64,000 nucleotides of DNA from Sphingobacterium detergens (GTDB taxonomy: Bacteria; Bacteroidota; Bacteroidia; Sphingobacteriales; Sphingobacteriaceae): NCBI RefSeq assembly GCF_003610355.1, contig NZ_RAPY01000003.1:186001-250000 (forward strand). The letters are read 5' to 3'. Within the stretch, counting starts at the first letter, position 1. Each line of letters starts with the position of its first letter. Both the position numbers and the translations under genes were made by a program. The notes under the pieces were generated by a model, which made no database searches, was not told the origin of the DNA, and saw only the letters and a list, made by a program, of their open reading frames with translations. Below, piece by piece: positions 18,246 through 26,896 of this stretch.

Positions 18246-18713
18246 ATGAAATATTTTAGGAAAATAAGCATCCTGATGATCAGCTTACTTTATCCGCTCT
18301 TCCATTTTGGGCAAGAGCGGATAAATTGGGTCAGCTTTGAACAGCTCGACTCCCTGCTGGCTGTAGCACCACGGGAGACCCTAATTTTTATCCATACCGA
18401 TTGGTGCAGCTATTGCCGAAAAATGGAACGGGAAATATTTACAAAGCCGGATCTTGTTACAGTGATCAATAAAAGTTACTATGCGGTCCAACTGGATGCA
18501 GAATCTGTGCAGGAAATTACCTTTGATCAGAGCATCTGGAAAGCAAAATCCGGCAAAAAAAGAACTGGACAGTATCATGCGCTAGCCTTGCAGTTATTAA
18601 GTGGAAAACGAATGATTTTCCCGAGTATTCTTCGATTTGACAACGAATTCCACTTAAAAAATATACAACAAAAATACCTGAACTCAAAAGAGTTAAATGA
18701 TTTTTTAGAATAA
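18246..18713 (+). CDS. Periplasmic thioredoxin-fold protein
   Basis: A 155-residue protein with an N-terminal signal-like segment (MKYFRKISILMISLLYPLFHFGQ) and a thioredoxin fold whose redox motif is CSYC (HTDWCSYCRKMEREIF). The later KRMIFPSILRF supplies the cis-Pro position. The length and the DxWCxxCKxME form match the thioredoxin_7/DUF255-like group. It follows the TonB receptor closely, so it may keep Cys residues of the receptor or of the small upstream protein reduced; this is inference. Confidence 0.85.
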   Translation: MKYFRKISILMISLLYPLFHFGQERINWVSFEQLDSLLAVAPRETLIFIHTDWCSYCRKMEREIFTKPDLVTVINKSYYAVQLDAESVQEITFDQSIWKAKSGKKRTGQYHALALQLLSGKRMIFPSILRFDNEFHLKNIQQKYLNSKELNDFLE

Positions 18714-18788
18714 TTTAACATATTTGTGTAGCGAAACCAAGCGATAGTGCGTTTTGAGTTTTATAATTAATACACACTTTAAGAAATT

Positions 18789-19478
18789 ATGAAAAATATC
18801 ACGAAATTTTTAATGGCATTTTTGTGCCTGGGAATGATCTTCACATCTTGTAACAAAGATAATTTTGACTGGGATGCATACTACAGACAACAAGAAGAAG
18901 CTATCAAAAGAGAGAAGGCGAGACAAGATTCTTTATATAAAATTCAAGGTCCGTTGTTATTAGAATATGCGAAACAGAATTTCAAGAACGATGCTGGGCA
19001 GCCTAATTATGTTGTAGATGACTCAACTAAGATTGTCTATCAGATTTTAAACCCTGGCGATAAAACATCTTACACTTATAAAGCTCAGGTTGGAAATGGA
19101 ACCTATGTAATCACATCTCCATCAGTAACTATCAACTTCAAAGGACAATTGTTGAATGGAACTGTATTCGATCAAAGCAAAGAAGGCACTCCTACTAATT
19201 ATAGTAATTTAAGTCCTGCAATTAAAAAGTATGGTGGTTCATGGTATTATGCTTTTATTCCAAAAGTAATTAGTCAAGATGGTCGTGAATTAAAATTCAA
19301 TGGTTTAACGACAACAGGACTAGTTAAGGGATCTAAAATTCGCTTTGTGGCACCGTCTTATTTAGGTTTTGACCAGACTGAATATAAAGATGGTAGTGAA
19401 AAAGTTACAGTTTCAAAAGATACACCTGTTGCGTATACAATAGAAATTACTGCAATTGGGGCTGCAACTTCTAATTAA
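18789..19478 (+). CDS. FKBP-like lipoprotein, divergent
   Basis: A 229-residue lipoprotein (lipobox FTSC in MKNITKFLMAFLCLGMIFTSC) with a C-terminal FKBP-type peptidyl-prolyl isomerase domain: PSVTINFKGQLLNGTVFDQS, GLVKGSKIRFVAPSYLGF, TPVAYTIEITAIG. The VIPGW block that lines the FKBP active site is replaced by IKKYGGSWYYAFIP with an insertion, so isomerase activity is doubtful. The N-terminal part holds a charged helix (YYRQQEEAIKREKARQDSLYK). A related gene follows at 19763 behind a terminator. It probably acts as a chaperone-like protein in the periplasm. Confidence 0.85.
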   Translation: MKNITKFLMAFLCLGMIFTSCNKDNFDWDAYYRQQEEAIKREKARQDSLYKIQGPLLLEYAKQNFKNDAGQPNYVVDDSTKIVYQILNPGDKTSYTYKAQVGNGTYVITSPSVTINFKGQLLNGTVFDQSKEGTPTNYSNLSPAIKKYGGSWYYAFIPKVISQDGRELKFNGLTTTGLVKGSKIRFVAPSYLGFDQTEYKDGSEKVTVSKDTPVAYTIEITAIGAATSN

Positions 19479-19496
19479 TAAAATAGATAATTTATG

Positions 19497-19533
19497 AAAA
19501 CCATTCTCAATATGAGAATGGTTTTTTTTTGAA
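19497..19533 (+). terminator. Terminator after the first FKBP-like gene
   Basis: A perfect 13-bp stem (AAAACCATTCTCA / TGAGAATGGTTTT) with a 3-nt loop and a T-tract of nine or more. Confidence 0.92.
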
Positions 19534-19701
19534 CACCTCGATGCTATAGTACAAATGCTGTTGCTATCAAAAATTTAGTTTAAGTACTGGATAATCATCA
19601 CAGCACAATTTTGTCTAATATTTCGATCTGCTAACGAACGTTAATTACTGTATCAAAATGTTAATTATTGAAGTAACAGTACACGAAAACAAAAAATAAT
19701 A

Positions 19702-19709
19702 TACATTTG
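19702..19709 (+). promoter_or_regulatory. -7 element for the second FKBP-like gene
   Basis: TACATTTG matches TAnnTTTG exactly, 53 bp upstream of the ATG at 19763. The -33 region is weak. Confidence 0.5.
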
Positions 19710-19762
19710 CTAGAGACCATTTTTAAAATCAAAATGTTTTTTTTAAAACCATCAATAACACT

Positions 19763-20362
19763 ATGAAAAAATTATTATCGCCATTATTCTTGGGAATTGC
19801 AGCTCTTGCTTTATTTACTGTTAGTTGTAGTAAAAGCGAAGATGCTCCTGTTTATGACGCAGAGGGGCAATTTAAGACGGATTCTACATTGCTTAAAAAT
19901 TATGTTGACAGCAAATATCCTAATGCACAATACGATTCAGAAAAGGGAATTTGGTATGAAATTTTAGCCGAAGGCACAGGAAATTACCAATATAAAATCG
20001 TGGACACCTTAAATGCTAAACTCTTTAAAGTTCAGCCAACTGTAAAATATACTGGTAGACTATTAAATGGTAGTATTTTCGACCAAACCGAAACCGATAA
20101 AACAGCGAGCTTTGAGATCCTCACCAATACCGGTTATTATTATCCTTTTGAGAGCACGATTATACCTGCTTGGACATTTGCCTTTGCACCAAAGAAAATT
20201 GGCGACTTGAAACTAGGGGGACTGACCGAAAAAGGACTTCAAAAGGGTTCCAAGATTCATATTATGGTTCCTTCGAAATGGGGGTATGCAAACCGTGCAA
20301 TGGGAAAAATTCCAGCTAATTCTCCTTTAGATTTTGTTATCGAAGTTGTAGACATTAAATAG
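19763..20362 (+). CDS. FKBP-type peptidyl-prolyl isomerase lipoprotein
   Basis: A 199-residue lipoprotein (lipobox TVSC in MKKLLSPLFLGIAALALFTVSC) with an FKBP domain closer to the consensus than its neighbour's: VKYTGRLLNGSIFDQT, STIIPAWTFAFA (the VIPGW position), GLQKGSKIHIMVPSKWGYANRAMGKIPANSPLDFVIEVVDI. The family catalyses proline cis-trans isomerisation in exported proteins. It has its own promoter and terminator, so despite being adjacent paralogues the two genes seem separately transcribed. Confidence 0.92.
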   Translation: MKKLLSPLFLGIAALALFTVSCSKSEDAPVYDAEGQFKTDSTLLKNYVDSKYPNAQYDSEKGIWYEILAEGTGNYQYKIVDTLNAKLFKVQPTVKYTGRLLNGSIFDQTETDKTASFEILTNTGYYYPFESTIIPAWTFAFAPKKIGDLKLGGLTEKGLQKGSKIHIMVPSKWGYANRAMGKIPANSPLDFVIEVVDIK

Positions 20363-20409
20363 TGTCATCCAATACAAGGAGCCAGCAATATTTATAAAAT
20401 ACAAGCAAA

Positions 20410-20447
20410 AAAACGCCTAAAGCAAATACTAACTTTAGGCGTTTTCT
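20410..20447 (+). terminator. Bidirectional terminator between convergent genes
   Basis: A 13-bp stem, AAAACGCCTAAAG (20410-20422) and CTTTAGGCGTTTT (20433-20445), with A- and T-tracts on both sides, serves the FKBP gene and the convergent gene at 20463. Confidence 0.88.
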
Positions 20448-20462
20448 ATTTATTTCTGTTAT

Positions 20463-21221
20463 TTAACAATATATCTTATCGAATACCACTGCATTATACT
20501 TCCCCTTCACTACTGGAAAATAGGAGCCTGCAATCTGCTCAAAATAACACACTCCAACTAAAACAATAAGTGCATTCCCCAACTTAGGAATCCAGCCGAA
20601 CGAAAACTTTATACCCGGAATAGGCCGAACATTGGATAAGGCATGATGATCGGATCGCCAGACAATTGGCTCTATCTGCGCTGGAATGGTCGCACCAAAC
20701 TCTATCACAGCAAAAACCATTTGTGCATGTGTACTCGTTTCATAACGTCGAATTCGTTGAGCGGGAATAAATGCCGGTACCGCAACGATACCTGCTCCTT
20801 TTGTGACATCAAATGATACATGAATATCGGTCAAAACCTGGTCCTTAAACTTGAAATTCCGATTGGTTTCCAATCCGCCCAATAATTCTAGCCCCCGCCC
20901 AGTGACAATACGCTCTCCTCTCCGATGTACTGGATCTGATTTCAAAACCATAGACATACGGCTCACAAGCCTATTAAAAAAACTTTTATCTGTACATTGA
21001 AACAGAATATCCTGTAATCGCTGCTTTAACAGTTTGCAACTCTTCATCGTTCGTCCAAATTCTTGCGCATTTTCTTTCGTCCGCTGAAAACGGGAATCCG
21101 TCTCAATCTGTTTTTTTGTTGCGCCAGTCTTTTTACGTACCAACTGTACTCCTGCACTTTCATAAAAGCTAAGATCTCCGAAACTTCCTTTTATTTTAAT
21201 TATTCCAATTTGTCTTGCCAT
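20463..21221 (-). CDS. Conserved Bacteroidetes hypothetical protein (MARQxGIIKIKG family)
   Basis: I start it at the ATG at 21221 (MARQIGIIKIKGSFGDLSFY, 252 aa), because the 20 extra residues from 21281 are encoded partly by a 10-bp minisatellite. The N-terminus with IKGSFGDLSFYESAGVQLVRKKTG and FQRTKENAQEFGRTMKSCKLLKQ matches a widespread Bacteroidetes family of unknown function that I recall but cannot name. It has no signal peptide or membrane segment. Neighbours give no functional clue: terminator-bounded FKBP gene on one side, a long non-coding gap on the other. Confidence 0.75.
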   Translation of the reverse strand: MARQIGIIKIKGSFGDLSFYESAGVQLVRKKTGATKKQIETDSRFQRTKENAQEFGRTMKSCKLLKQRLQDILFQCTDKSFFNRLVSRMSMVLKSDPVHRRGERIVTGRGLELLGGLETNRNFKFKDQVLTDIHVSFDVTKGAGIVAVPAFIPAQRIRRYETSTHAQMVFAVIEFGATIPAQIEPIVWRSDHHALSNVRPIPGIKFSFGWIPKLGNALIVLVGVCYFEQIAGSYFPVVKGKYNAVVFDKIYC

Positions 21222-21251
21222 AGCATAAATATCAGACAAGATCCCATAAGC

Positions 21252-21310
21252 AATGTCCCAAATGTCCCTAAATGGGGTCAAATGTCCCTAAATGTCCCTA
21301 AATGTCCACT
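21252..21310. repeat. 10-bp tandem repeat upstream of the conserved hypothetical gene
   Basis: Six units in exact 10-bp register: AATGTCCCA (one short), AATGTCCCTA, AATGGGGTCA (diverged), AATGTCCCTA, AATGTCCCTA, AATGTCCACT. It sits 30-90 bp upstream of the start at 21221, where the promoter or 5' leader would be. Confidence 0.85.
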
Positions 21311-22061
21311 TGAAATGTAACATAAGAAAAACACCTAACAATCAAACAGTCAACACATTATAAAACATTTTCAGAAAAGAAGCAGCACTAACCACAATGT
21401 ACAAGTAAAAGCAGGTTTCAGTATACGTACAGTATGGATTAAGTATTCATAAAGTATCACTATGGTATCTATGTGATGATAGGACGGCAATCCTATAACA
21501 CTAGTTCTAACCCGTGATAAACCTAAATGACGATTGAAATGAGCGAATGAGAAAGGTTTTTAAATAACAAAAGCTCGAAGTGGGGAACTCCGAGCTTTAC
21601 CTAACCAATTATTAACCTAAATTATGAAAAGTTCTTTATATATTATTTTGTATATATCTTTCTGTTTTGATATATCAAAGGTAAGACACATTTCCGTTCA
21701 TGTCAAGAAATTTAACAGCATTTAACGTTGTTAAAATTATGTTAAAACAATTTAGCACTTTATTACAAACAAACAGATCCTTTTTCATCTGCAATATTTT
21801 TAATCATTATGCAAGGGAATTGATAGATCAACATTATCCGTACCGATCAGGTGCAAAAGAGATAAATAAACACACTAATGGCATGCATGGATTCTTTAAA
21901 AAACAGTGATCAATAAAAGAAACACTTTCAATAAAAAGGAATAAATTTGTAGATAGACACTGCAATGTATTAGGATCTACTATCCCGATAATGAGAACCG
22001 GAAACCATCCTGTTTTTTCAAACAACCTTGCGGATCTAATAAAAAGAAAAAATAAATACGG
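21311..22061. other. Long non-coding gap with a hairpin and an orphan SusC-style leader
   Basis: About 750 bp without a recognisable gene. It contains a hairpin (AAAGCTCG at 21571-21578, CGAGCTTT at 21592-21599) and then TAACCAATTATTAACCTAAA and a 33-codon frame (21624-21725, MKSSLYIILYISFCFDI...). A hairpin followed by such a TTATTAACCTAAATTATGAA string resembles leaders I have seen before SusC/TonB receptor genes, so this may be a relic of a lost receptor gene. The rest shows nothing. Confidence 0.4.
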
Positions 22062-23705
22062 ATGAAAATAGCTTTAGCACAATTGAATTACCATATCGGT
22101 AATTTTGAAGCAAATACAGCGGAAATAATTCAAGCAATCAACCAAGCCAAAGAAGCATCGGCGGACCTTATCATCTTTTCGGAGCTTGCTATTGGCGGCT
22201 ATCCCGCCAAAGACTTATTGCGAAGTAATGTATTTAAGCAACAGTGCAACGAGGCTATTCACCAGATTGCCGCTCATTGTAAGGAAATCGCCTGTATTAT
22301 TGGAGCTCCGGTCACAAACAGTGATCCCAAAGGAAAGGAACTTTACAATACCGCAGTATTTATCGAACAGGGTGCTGTTCGAAATATCGTAAAAAAAGGC
22401 CTGCTCCCCGATTATGATGTATTTGATGAATACCGCTACTTTGAACCCAACAAGCGTTTCGACTGCATCATATTGAATGGTGTAAAAATTGCCCTGACAG
22501 TTTGCGAGGATCTCTGGGACGACGATGAGGGTGGCAACTCCTACGTGGGTGATCCCATGGACGAACTCCGAAAAGAGGACCCGGATCTTTTGATCAATAT
22601 TGCCGCCTCACCATTTTCCTACACGCACTTTGATGAACGTGTCAAAGTACTCTCCCGGCAGGTCAAAAAATCCAACCGTCCACTAATCTATGTGAACCAG
22701 GTGGGGGCACATATGGATATTATCTTTGATGGCAGATCACTAGCACTTAGTCGTGAGGGAACAAAGGTTGCCGAATTAAAACGATTTGATAGTGATCTGC
22801 AATATGTCACCTATCATCAAAAAAATATTACCTCAACCACGGCATCCATCAAAGATCCGGTAGCTGAAATTGCATTGATCCATGATGCGTTGATCCTAGG
22901 CTTGCGTGATTATTTCCGAAAATCAGGTTTCAAAAGAGCGATCCTCGGTTTATCTGGTGGATTGGACTCTGCCTTAGTAGCGGCTCTGGCCTGTGAAGCC
23001 CTCGGCGCTGACAATGTGCTCTCCATTTTAATGCCTTCCGTGTACTCCTCAGACCATTCGATCAAAGATGCCCTAGATCTGGTGAACAATACGGGTTGCA
23101 AACACCATATTGTCCCCATAAAAGATATCGCTTCGGCTTACGAGAACACACTTGCCCCTATTTTTGAGGGCTTAAAGCCTGATACCACAGAGGAAAACAT
23201 ACAAGCTCGTGCGCGTGCGGTTATCTTGATGTCCATATCCAACAAGTTTGGTCATATCCTATTAAATACTTCAAATAAAAGCGAAGCTGCCGTTGGCTAT
23301 GGCACCTTATATGGCGACATGGCCGGTTCCATTTCGGTTATTGGTGATGTCTATAAATCCAAAGCGTACGACCTGGCACGTTATATCAACCGCGAGCGTG
23401 AGATTATCCCCATCAATACCATCGAAAAAGCGCCTTCTGCTGAATTACGGCCTGATCAGAAAGACTCGGATTCACTACCAGAGTACGACCTGCTGGACAA
23501 GATCTTATTTGAGTTGATTGAAAATGAAAAGAGCGGTTCCGAAGTTGTAGCAATGGGATTCGAAAAAGCGTTAGTAGAGAGAGTAAGTAAATTGGTTAAT
23601 AATGCTGAATTTAAACGCTTTCAGGCACCGCCAATCCTCCGGATCAGCCCAAAAGCTTTTGGCTCAGGAAGACAGATTCCATTGGTGGCAAAATATCCAT
23701 ATTAA
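22062..23705 (+). CDS. nadE: NAD+ synthase, glutamine-hydrolysing
   Basis: NadE amidates deamido-NAD with ammonia released from glutamine. The 547-residue protein has an N-terminal nitrilase-like glutaminase with its triad: Glu in FSELAIGGYPAKDLL, Lys in NIVKKGLLPDYDVFDE, Cys in ALTVCEDLWDD. The C-terminal synthetase starts near residue 285 with the P-loop LGLSGGLDSALVAAL and continues with NTSNKSEAAVGYGTLYGDMAG. Length matches bacterial two-domain NadE of the shorter class. It stands alone with gaps on both sides; the start MKIALAQLNY is unambiguous. Confidence 0.97.
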   Translation: MKIALAQLNYHIGNFEANTAEIIQAINQAKEASADLIIFSELAIGGYPAKDLLRSNVFKQQCNEAIHQIAAHCKEIACIIGAPVTNSDPKGKELYNTAVFIEQGAVRNIVKKGLLPDYDVFDEYRYFEPNKRFDCIILNGVKIALTVCEDLWDDDEGGNSYVGDPMDELRKEDPDLLINIAASPFSYTHFDERVKVLSRQVKKSNRPLIYVNQVGAHMDIIFDGRSLALSREGTKVAELKRFDSDLQYVTYHQKNITSTTASIKDPVAEIALIHDALILGLRDYFRKSGFKRAILGLSGGLDSALVAALACEALGADNVLSILMPSVYSSDHSIKDALDLVNNTGCKHHIVPIKDIASAYENTLAPIFEGLKPDTTEENIQARARAVILMSISNKFGHILLNTSNKSEAAVGYGTLYGDMAGSISVIGDVYKSKAYDLARYINREREIIPINTIEKAPSAELRPDQKDSDSLPEYDLLDKILFELIENEKSGSEVVAMGFEKALVERVSKLVNNAEFKRFQAPPILRISPKAFGSGRQIPLVAKYPY

Positions 23706-23966
23706 TTTTACAATTAGGATTAAACCATATTTATAGTTTTTTGTCTAACATTAGAGAATAATTCCAGTGCATACAGCACAGACAACAAATTGCCATAATG
23801 CTTTGAGTCATAGAAAGGCAGTAAAAGCAGATAGATTAGAAATTAAAACAAGTTAAATAAATATAAAAGTTCCATATAGGCCATGAAACCATCATGAGTA
23901 TAATGCTTAAAAGCAAAACAGTATATTCATGGTAGATTCATCACAGTTAATAAACAAATTACTACG

Positions 23967-24539
23967 ATGAAAAAGATTCTATTATTTTTGGTGCTCTGCA
24001 TCGCGCTTGCATCATGTTCGTCTTATCAATATAATACCACTCGGGTAGAAAAGATGGATTTCACTCCTTTCAAAACGTATGCCTGGCTACCGCCGGTAGA
24101 CTCACTTTCGAAATCTTATTTTGACAATGATATTGCCAAAACTAATATTTTGGATGCTGCAAATACGGCTTTAGAGGCAAAGGGACTCCAATATTCAAAA
24201 GATAATCCAGATTTATTATTCCGTTATATTACCATCGTCAACAACAAAAGCCGTTTGGTCTATGGCGGTGGCGGATATTATGGCTGGGGTGGTCCTTGGG
24301 GCTGGTACAGACCATGGTTCTCACCTTACTTTTATGGTGGTGGATATTACCCTGTTGCAAAAGAACGTTATCGTTATGGTCACTTGATCATCGAGGCTAT
24401 CGACCGCAAAACAAATGCGGTGATCTGGCAAGCACGCGGTTCAGGTGATGTGGATAATCCTGAAAAGGCCATCAACAACATCAGTAAAGTAGCGAAAGGT
24501 GTGATTGATTTGTTCCCCGTAAAAACATTAAAAAAATAA
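23967..24539 (+). CDS. DUF4136 lipoprotein
   Basis: A 190-residue exported lipoprotein (lipobox LASC in MKKILLFLVLCIALASC). The body matches DUF4136: FKTYAWLPPVDSL near the N-terminus, LEAKGLQYSKDNPDLLFRY, a Gly/Tyr/Trp-rich loop (YGGGGYYGWGGPWGWYRPW), then GHLIIEAIDRKTNAVIWQARGSGDV and a final helix. Function of the family is unknown; it is envelope-located. A strong bidirectional terminator follows. The upstream 260 bp (23706-23966) show nothing notable. Confidence 0.9.
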   Translation: MKKILLFLVLCIALASCSSYQYNTTRVEKMDFTPFKTYAWLPPVDSLSKSYFDNDIAKTNILDAANTALEAKGLQYSKDNPDLLFRYITIVNNKSRLVYGGGGYYGWGGPWGWYRPWFSPYFYGGGYYPVAKERYRYGHLIIEAIDRKTNAVIWQARGSGDVDNPEKAINNISKVAKGVIDLFPVKTLKK

Positions 24540-24575
24540 AACAGCACGCCAGCAAAATGGATGTTAGCTGGCAAT

Positions 24576-24619
24576 AAAAGCAAAAGCCTGGTTTCTGATG
24601 AAACCAGGCTTTTGCTTTT
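24576..24619. terminator. Strong bidirectional terminator
   Basis: A perfect 19-bp inverted repeat (24576-24594 and 24601-24619) with a 6-nt loop. Core arms are AAAAGCCTGGTTT and AAACCAGGCTTTT. It separates the DUF4136 gene from the convergent regulator gene. Confidence 0.92.
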
Positions 24620-24624
24620 ATTCA

Positions 24625-25668
24625 CTAGATCGATGGTCGAAGTTTCAAATAAAATGGAACTTCGACACGGTCCTTTGATTTATTTTTGATCAATTCCGCA
24701 GCCAATCGCCCCATCATCTCAAAATCGGTCGATATTGTGGTAATACCGTTAAGGATAAACTTCTTTAATGGCGTTTCATTATAAGAGATCACGCCGACAT
24801 CAGTACCTATGACTAATTTCTTTTGGATAATCTTGTTCAATAACTTGACAAGATCGTCTTCAATGATATTAATGTAGCAGGTCTCTTTGATCACCTTCTC
24901 CCGATGCAGATCGGCAACCAATTCATGCTCAAAGGCGTATTGCTGACAAAACTTATAAAAGCCCTTGATAATGGCTTTTGGAAAATCACTATGATCTGGG
25001 AAGACAAGCTTAAGCATTTGGTATTTACTCAAGGATTCATTTGCTTCCTCTAACGCATTATAGATATCCTGTTCATAATTTTCATAGACCGCAGGAAACT
25101 CCCCCGGAACATCTTCAATAAACTTACCCAACAACATCAATTTCTCCGTCGGGATCTTACGGATAACATCTGGCGCTTTATCCCGTCCTTCTTTAAAATG
25201 TGGGAATAACACATAATGATCATATGTTTTGGTCAGACTTCCCAACAAGGTATTCAAATAGGACAGGTCGGAGTTGTAGACAAAGAGATCCAAATTGGCA
25301 TAATCCCCCAGCTCGCGTGCAAAGGAGTCATAAACAATCTTTTTATGTGTGCTGAGCTTATTTAAAAAAAGGGCAATTTTGAGTTTAGACTGCACATCAA
25401 TTTTATTGATGTAATATCCCTTTCCAGGATTGGAGGCAATAATCTCCTGATGTTTAAGATAGCGATAGGCTTTCTCCACCGTATCCCGGGATATGTCCAG
25501 ATAGGTGCTAAGTTCATTGATCGATGGCAACATATCATCTTTCGACAAGATTTCATTTTTAACAGCATCGACAATCGTATTCGCTAATTGTAAGTATTTG
25601 GGGGTGGCCGAAAAATCACTAATTTCCAGTGTTTTTAAAAACTGAGCTATTGCATTGGTCATATTCAT
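24625..25668 (-). CDS. GntR-family transcriptional regulator with a sugar-binding-like C-terminal domain
   Basis: A 347-residue regulator. Residues about 20-95 form a GntR winged helix (YLQLANTIVDAVKNEIL, MLPSINELSTYLDISRDTVEKAYRYLKHQEII, GKGYYI). The rest resembles the LacI/periplasmic-binding fold (KIALFLNKLSTHKKIVYDSF, LVIGTDVGVISYNETPLKKFILNGITTIS, DFEMMGRLAAELI), the AraR type of architecture in which a sugar releases DNA. It stands divergent from the ribokinase operon, and the shared gap holds a 10-bp-arm inverted repeat at 25712-25739, a likely autoregulatory site. The effector could be a pentose or rhamnose; the sequence does not say. Confidence 0.9.
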   Translation of the reverse strand: MNMTNAIAQFLKTLEISDFSATPKYLQLANTIVDAVKNEILSKDDMLPSINELSTYLDISRDTVEKAYRYLKHQEIIASNPGKGYYINKIDVQSKLKIALFLNKLSTHKKIVYDSFARELGDYANLDLFVYNSDLSYLNTLLGSLTKTYDHYVLFPHFKEGRDKAPDVIRKIPTEKLMLLGKFIEDVPGEFPAVYENYEQDIYNALEEANESLSKYQMLKLVFPDHSDFPKAIIKGFYKFCQQYAFEHELVADLHREKVIKETCYINIIEDDLVKLLNKIIQKKLVIGTDVGVISYNETPLKKFILNGITTISTDFEMMGRLAAELIKNKSKDRVEVPFYLKLRPSI

Positions 25669-25711
25669 GGCTTGGATATCTACATTATAAGCACGATAAG
25701 AAACTTTTAGG

Positions 25712-25739
25712 TTTCAATTGGTATATCCTCCGATTGAAA
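25712..25739. promoter_or_regulatory. Inverted repeat, candidate operator of the GntR regulator
   Basis: TTTCAATTGG (25712-25721) and CCGATTGAAA (25730-25739) form a dyad with one mismatch and an 8-bp spacer, 44 bp upstream of the regulator start. Its symmetry and position suit a dimeric GntR-type repressor. Confidence 0.5.
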
Positions 25740-25819
25740 TTACACACAAAGGAGCCTCTCGTCTCCTCAGTCAGAAGAATACACTAAGATACCTTATATA
25801 CATCAAAAAAATAGGAAAT

Positions 25820-25839
25820 ATCTTCCCTCAACTATCCTG
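25820..25839. promoter_or_regulatory. Tandem decamer motif upstream of the ribokinase operon
   Basis: AACTATCCTG (25830-25839) preceded in 10-bp register by the weaker ATCTTCCCTC. The same motif occurs before the PhyH, SusC and rhaT genes (44999-45018, 50334-50353, 56358-56377). It lies 101 bp before the kinase ATG. Confidence 0.45.
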
Positions 25840-25893
25840 CCCTTACCTGAACGAAAAAAATGGTAATAATAATTAACCAAGACATGAATTCTG

Positions 25894-25901
25894 TACTTTT
25901 G
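25894..25901 (+). promoter_or_regulatory. -7 promoter element of the ribokinase operon
   Basis: TACTTTTG matches TAnnTTTG exactly, 38 bp before the ATG at 25940. No TTTG is present at the -33 distance, which suggests dependence on an activator. Confidence 0.5.
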
Positions 25902-25939
25902 ACTAGTAATCAAGTAATAACGAGTAAACCTGATATTTT

Positions 25940-26857
25940 ATGAGCAGAACAAATATTGTCGTGCTAGGCAGTTCCAATACGGATATGGTTATCAAAGCCT
26001 CTCATCTTCCTGTACCAGGGGAAACAGTGCTAGGTGGGCAGTTTTTCATGGTCCCTGGTGGAAAAGGAGCCAATCAGGCTGTCGCCGCAGCCAGAGCTGG
26101 TGCACAGGTATCTTTTATTGCCAAAGTTGGGAACGACATCTTTGGTCAACAAGCCATCACCCACTACCACCAGGAAGGCATTCAGGTAGATACAATCTTT
26201 CAGGATCCGACAAATCCCTCCGGTATCGCACTTATATCTGTAGATGCCCAAGGCGAAAACTGTATTCTCGTTGCACCCGGATCAAATGCGGCGCTGCTAC
26301 CACAAGAAGTGTTGGCTGTTCAGAACGTCATCTGCGAAGCTGCAGTACTACTCATACAGCTGGAAATCCCTATAGCTACAATAGAAGAAGCCAGTACGAT
26401 TGCAACGCAGCACGATACCAAAATTATCTTAAATACCGCTCCTGCACAACCACTTCCAGACAGCATTTTAAACCGAATTGATATACTGATATTAAACACG
26501 TCGGAAGCCCAATATTACACCGAAGTCATGGTTGAAAATTGGGAGACAGCTCGTCTGGCTGCCGATGCGATCAGTCAGAAATGTCCGGGCACTATTATCA
26601 TTACTATGGGCGCAAAAGGGTCACTCATCAAGGAAGAAAACAACTATTTCCAAGTCCCCGCCGAAAAAGTCAATGCAGTTGACAGTACAGCCGCCGGCGA
26701 TACCTTCTGTGGCGTTTTGGCCAGTGCCATCGCTAGGAATATGCCTGTCCTAGATGCCGTTAGACTGGCTTCAAATGCTGCTGCAATCTCCGTTACACGC
26801 CTAGGAGCACAGACCTCTATTCCCTACTGGCGGGAATACAGTACAGCATCCAATTAA
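25940..26857 (+). CDS. rbsK: Ribokinase-family sugar kinase
   Basis: A 305-residue PfkB-family kinase most like ribokinase, which phosphorylates D-ribose at O5. Visible motifs are the N-terminal GSSNTDMVIKASHLPVPGET, the substrate lid segment GGKGANQAVAAARAGAQVSFIAKVGND and the catalytic block NAVDSTAAGDTFCGVLASA, with the Asp base in AAGD; TMGAKGS precedes it. Length is normal. It is the first gene of a four-gene operon (GH127-like, transporter, esterase), with gaps of 39, 41 and 20 bp, and stands divergent from the GntR regulator. Its true sugar may be a pentose other than ribose. Confidence 0.88.
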   Translation: MSRTNIVVLGSSNTDMVIKASHLPVPGETVLGGQFFMVPGGKGANQAVAAARAGAQVSFIAKVGNDIFGQQAITHYHQEGIQVDTIFQDPTNPSGIALISVDAQGENCILVAPGSNAALLPQEVLAVQNVICEAAVLLIQLEIPIATIEEASTIATQHDTKIILNTAPAQPLPDSILNRIDILILNTSEAQYYTEVMVENWETARLAADAISQKCPGTIIITMGAKGSLIKEENNYFQVPAEKVNAVDSTAAGDTFCGVLASAIARNMPVLDAVRLASNAAAISVTRLGAQTSIPYWREYSTASN

Positions 26858-26896
26858 AACCTTTTATAATCAATTATTCATCCTATTTAAATCAAC

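Noticed and set aside
21252..21310. CRISPR array
   Set aside because: Units are 10 bp without spacers and no cas genes are present anywhere in the window.
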